Source: JBGSYN01 sp041750975 (GTDB lineage Bacteria > Pseudomonadota > Alphaproteobacteria > Geminicoccales > Geminicoccaceae). Taken from it: 6,879 nucleotides of DNA. The first letter of the stretch is position 1. Each line of letters opens with the position of its first letter. This document shows positions 6,610-6,879 of this stretch, piece after piece. The notes beneath the pieces were generated by a model that was given only the letters and a program-made list of their open reading frames with translations, was not told the origin of the DNA and made no database searches. The DNA lies in NCBI GenBank assembly GCA_041750975.1, contig JBGSYN010000262.1, positions 1 through 6,879 of the forward strand, written 5' to 3'. The position numbers and the translations under genes are program-made.

Positions 6610-6879
6610 CGTTGTCAGCGGCGCTTGAGCAGGAGGCCCCAGTCATCGAGTCGATTCGGATACTCCTTTCTAAAAATCTGACTAATTGAAGCTGTTCGGT
6701 CATACCTTTCTGAATGATTGAGGACCATCCGGAAGCTTAGAGATTCTCAAAACCATAGATATTGCAGCACCGCAGAACGCGAGAGGTCGATCACCATGTC
6801 AGCTCGGTAACAAGCACGCTTGGCAACGTAAACTCTTTGCCCTTAAGCTGCATAAGCTGATGTAAAATATAAACCACAG
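6610..6879. other. AT-richer intergenic tail without a defensible gene
   Basis: Base composition shifts towards A/T from about 6655 to the right edge, compared with the GC-rich genes. Open frames here are short: on the minus strand one reads VVYILHQLMQLKGKEFTLPS from the right edge and stops about eight codons later, and another of about 31 codons ends in AVLQYLWF. A minus-strand ATG at 6703 has AAAGG just upstream, but its frame soon becomes antisense to the EAL domain. TAAGCTG is repeated directly at 6844 and 6853. None is enough to call a gene; the first could be the end of a gene lying beyond the window. Confidence 0.35.

Noticed and set aside
6597..6640. Strong rho-independent terminator after the GGDEF-EAL gene
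   Set aside because: The stem is only five base pairs and no T-run follows, so it is kept only as a low-confidence hairpin.
6335..6703. Minus-strand frame with an AAAGG ribosome-binding-like site before ATG at 6703
   Set aside because: Beyond its first 35 or so codons it is antisense to the conserved EAL C terminus, and the translation looks like arginine/serine-rich shadow sequence.

Overview
The window looks like chromosomal DNA of a GC-rich proteobacterium, most likely an alphaproteobacterium. The evidence is strong third-position G/C in the coding frames, long open shadow frames opposite the real genes, GTG starts, and the style of the membrane PAS-GGDEF-EAL protein. The genus cannot be named from sequence alone. 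No rRNA, tRNA, insertion sequence or CRISPR array was seen.

Left half (1-2737, minus strand). A compact catabolic operon is read right to left: a RuBisCO-like protein (GTG start at 2737), then a DUF1537-family sugar-acid kinase whose GTG start overlaps the preceding stop by 4 bases, then after a 33-base gap with a near-perfect Shine-Dalgarno the first 26 codons of an NAD-binding dehydrogenase that runs off the window. A RuBisCO-like protein, a DUF1537 kinase and a GAGGKMG-type dehydrogenase together match the described D-apionate / 3-oxo-isoapionate branch of D-apiose breakdown. There, an oxidoisomerase (ApnO) makes 3-oxo-isoapionate, a kinase (OiaK) phosphorylates it, and a RuBisCO-like protein (OiaX or OiaT) decarboxylates or transcarboxylates the product. 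Whether the RuBisCO-like protein is OiaX or OiaT cannot be decided here.

Middle (2738-2987). A divergent intergenic region, moderately AT-rich. It holds a candidate extended -10 promoter for the left operon and three GTATA-containing sites, but no proven operator.

Right half (2988-6593, plus strand). A two-gene unit: an exported PhnD-like (phosphonate-type) solute-binding protein with a twin-arginine-like signal, then, 18 bases after its stop, a 906-residue inner-membrane TM-periplasmic-TM-HAMP-PAS-PAS-GGDEF-EAL protein. All signature residues of both c-di-GMP catalytic domains are present, as is the RxxD inhibitory site. No ABC permease or ATPase lies beside the binding protein. The simplest reading is a ligand-sensing pair in which the periplasmic protein reports to the c-di-GMP enzyme, formally like NspS-MbaA and ScrB-ScrC of Vibrio but with a different binding-protein family. 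This pair is the part most worth following.

Right end (6594-6879). 286 bases, visibly richer in A/T towards the right, with only a small GC hairpin and no gene I can defend.
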